A DNA stretch of 6,457 nt from Hyphomicrobiaceae bacterium. GTDB taxonomy: Bacteria; Pseudomonadota; Alphaproteobacteria; Rhizobiales; Hyphomicrobiaceae. Made by a program: the position numbers and the translations under genes. The stretch covers positions 1-6,457 of the forward strand of contig JAJFHI010000205.1 in the NCBI GenBank assembly GCA_021775715.1. Reading direction: 5' to 3'. Under the pieces are notes generated by a model. The model was given only the letters and a program-made list of their open reading frames with translations. It made no database searches and was not told where the DNA came from. This document shows positions 5,217 to 6,457 of this stretch, in pieces; the first letter of the stretch is position 1; each line of letters begins with the position of its first letter.

Positions 5217-6457
5217 ATGTCGCAAGGTGTAGCAAAACTTAAAGAGCTCCTGTTCGAACCAGAGAGCCGCGCCATTGCTGATTTCTCGAACAAGCTTGAT
5301 GAAGTCTTCGAACGAGCAGGTTCGGACGACCGGTTGGAACACAGCGTCGCCAAGGTTCTTGACGGCGCCTTACGCACTGCAGAAGTCGATCGCCACGAAC
5401 AACTTTCTGACGCTGTCGCCCCCCTCGTAGTCCGAACGATCAAAACAGAAATCCTGTCGAGCCGCGATGTGCTGGCCGAAGCGCTCTACCCTATGACTGG
5501 CCGCATGGTGAAGGCTTATGTCGCCAGCGCCATTAAAGACCTCTCCGATCAGATCAATCGCCGGATGGCCTCTAACCCAATGATGGTGGCGTTACAGGTC
5601 GTCACCTCGGGTCGCTCACCAGGTGAAATTGCGCTTGCCAATTCGCAGCCATTGGAAATCGAAGAGCTCTATCTCATTCGCCGCGGCTCTGGCGAATTGC
5701 TGGCGCGCTGGCCACAAGACACCGGCAGCGAGAACCAAGACCAAGTCATGAGTGGCGTGCTAACCGCCATTACCGAATTCTCCAACCAGGCCTTTGCTCA
5801 GGACAACGCTTCATTGCGCCAAATAGACCTCGGCGGCACACAGCTCTATCTCCGAGCCAGCCCAAGCTACCTGCTGGCGGCAAAATGCACAGGCGCGGCA
5901 CCAAAGGCCGTTGAGAAAATCATCGACGAGGCGTTCCTTGATGCCATCGAAAAACATGATCAGGTTCTCACCGCTGCCGCACAGGGCCGCGTCAGCATGG
6001 GCCACGACCATGCGATGCAGACGTTCGCCTATGATTTTGAAAGCCAGGTTACAGGCCGCCAGGCAGAGCTGGCCGGGAGCATTCGTAAAGGTGCCAGCCC
6101 ATTCGTAATCCTCCTATGGCTCATCGGCCTGCCATTGCTCGCTTGGATTGGCTGGTCGACTTACGTCAGCTATGAAACCAACCGCGTTCGTGCCGTTGCA
6201 TCTTCGATTATCAACGACAGTGCCGAGATCCGGGGCTACCCAACGAAGCTGGAAGTCTCACGCCTTGGCAAGACTGTAAGCATCGCCGGTCTTACACCAA
6301 GTCCGACAGCGCAAACAGCCGTTCTCGACCGCCTTAAGGAGGCGCTTCCAAACTCAGACGTTGTTGGCAACTTCAGTCTTCTCAGCGCGAGCGGTCCCGA
6401 CCTCTCTCCCGAGATCTACAGCGTCCGCCAGGACTTCGCAGCCCTACAGTCGCGCCT
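5217..6457 (+). CDS. OmpA-family envelope protein, N-terminal 413 codons (cut by window end)
   Basis: An uninterrupted frame starts at ATG 5217, with GAGG at 5208-5211 and five bases of spacing, and runs off the right edge. Layout: helical N-domain (1-135) opening with VAKLKELLFEPESRA; a middle domain (about 148-228) with LEIEELYLIRRGSGELLARW, QVMSGVLTAITEF and YLLAAKCTG; a polar helical stretch; a single strong membrane span (about 294-316); then a BON-like domain (about 337-380: GYPTKLEVSRLGKTVSIAGL, AVLDRLKEALPNSDVVGNF). This order matches a known group of large OmpA-family proteins whose C-terminal end, beyond this window, is a peptidoglycan-binding OmpA domain. There is no signal peptide, so the first 290 residues should be cytoplasmic and the rest periplasmic, anchoring cell wall to inner membrane. 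The OmpA domain is not visible here and is inferred. The coiled-coil gene just upstream is its likely partner. Confidence 0.87.
   Translation, partial: MSQGVAKLKELLFEPESRAIADFSNKLDEVFERAGSDDRLEHSVAKVLDGALRTAEVDRHEQLSDAVAPLVVRTIKTEILSSRDVLAEALYPMTGRMVKAYVASAIKDLSDQINRRMASNPMMVALQVVTSGRSPGEIALANSQPLEIEELYLIRRGSGELLARWPQDTGSENQDQVMSGVLTAITEFSNQAFAQDNASLRQIDLGGTQLYLRASPSYLLAAKCTGAAPKAVEKIIDEAFLDAIEKHDQVLTAAAQGRVSMGHDHAMQTFAYDFESQVTGRQAELAGSIRKGASPFVILLWLIGLPLLAWIGWSTYVSYETNRVRAVASSIINDSAEIRGYPTKLEVSRLGKTVSIAGLTPSPTAQTAVLDRLKEALPNSDVVGNFSLLSASGPDLSPEIYSVRQDFAALQSR

Noticed and set aside
5099..5443. 114-residue minus-strand frame
   Set aside because: It is antisense to the start of the OmpA-family gene, Ser/Arg-rich and without family resemblance.

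Overview
The window looks like chromosomal DNA of an alphaproteobacterium, most likely Hyphomicrobiales or a relative. This is an inference from several things: moderately high G+C by eye, SoxS-like and DUF2853 proteins that resemble alphaproteobacterial ones, a full CtrA-type box (TTAA-N7-TTAA), and AAGGAG/AGGGG ribosome-binding sites. I see no tRNA, rRNA, CRISPR array, insertion sequence or phage gene. It reads as ordinary housekeeping and envelope DNA with several under-described components.

Layout. (1) Positions 1-134, minus strand: the N-terminal end of an unrecognised membrane or exported protein that starts with TTG and runs off the left edge. (2) Positions 252-2071, plus strand: a two-gene metal-transport operon. 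A DUF1007 periplasmic protein with an EF-hand loop and a predicted mature N-terminus His-Pro-His overlaps or abuts a NicO/RcnA-type Ni/Co permease with a His/Cys-rich loop. (3) Positions 2072-2208: an intergenic region holding the CtrA-type box. (4) Positions 2227-2640: an exported SoxS-like thioredoxin with a CxxC motif, with no sox genes beside it. (5) Positions 2641-2800: a regulatory region with four TGNC repeats spaced exactly 11 bp apart. (6) Positions 2801-3910: a Tat-exported, divergent DctP-type TRAP solute-binding protein with no membrane partner in view, followed by a long inverted repeat. (7) Positions 4087-4410: a DUF2853 protein with a strong ribosome-binding site. (8) Positions 4411-4781: about 370 bp without a credible gene, but with a terminator-like GNRA hairpin and further inverted repeats. 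(9) Positions 4782-5102 and 5217-6457: a small coiled-coil protein followed by the first 413 codons of an OmpA-family envelope protein. That protein has a cytoplasmic N-domain, one membrane span and a BON-like domain, and is cut by the right edge.

How the genes fit together. The DUF1007/NicO pair should act as one divalent-metal transport unit at the inner membrane. The thioredoxin and the TRAP binding protein each appear to be separate periplasmic proteins under their own control. The last two genes share an N-terminal sequence motif and probably form a functional pair linking the inner membrane to the cell wall. The least described material is this last pair, the degenerate orphan TRAP receptor with its 11-bp repeat array, and the structured gap at 4411-4781.
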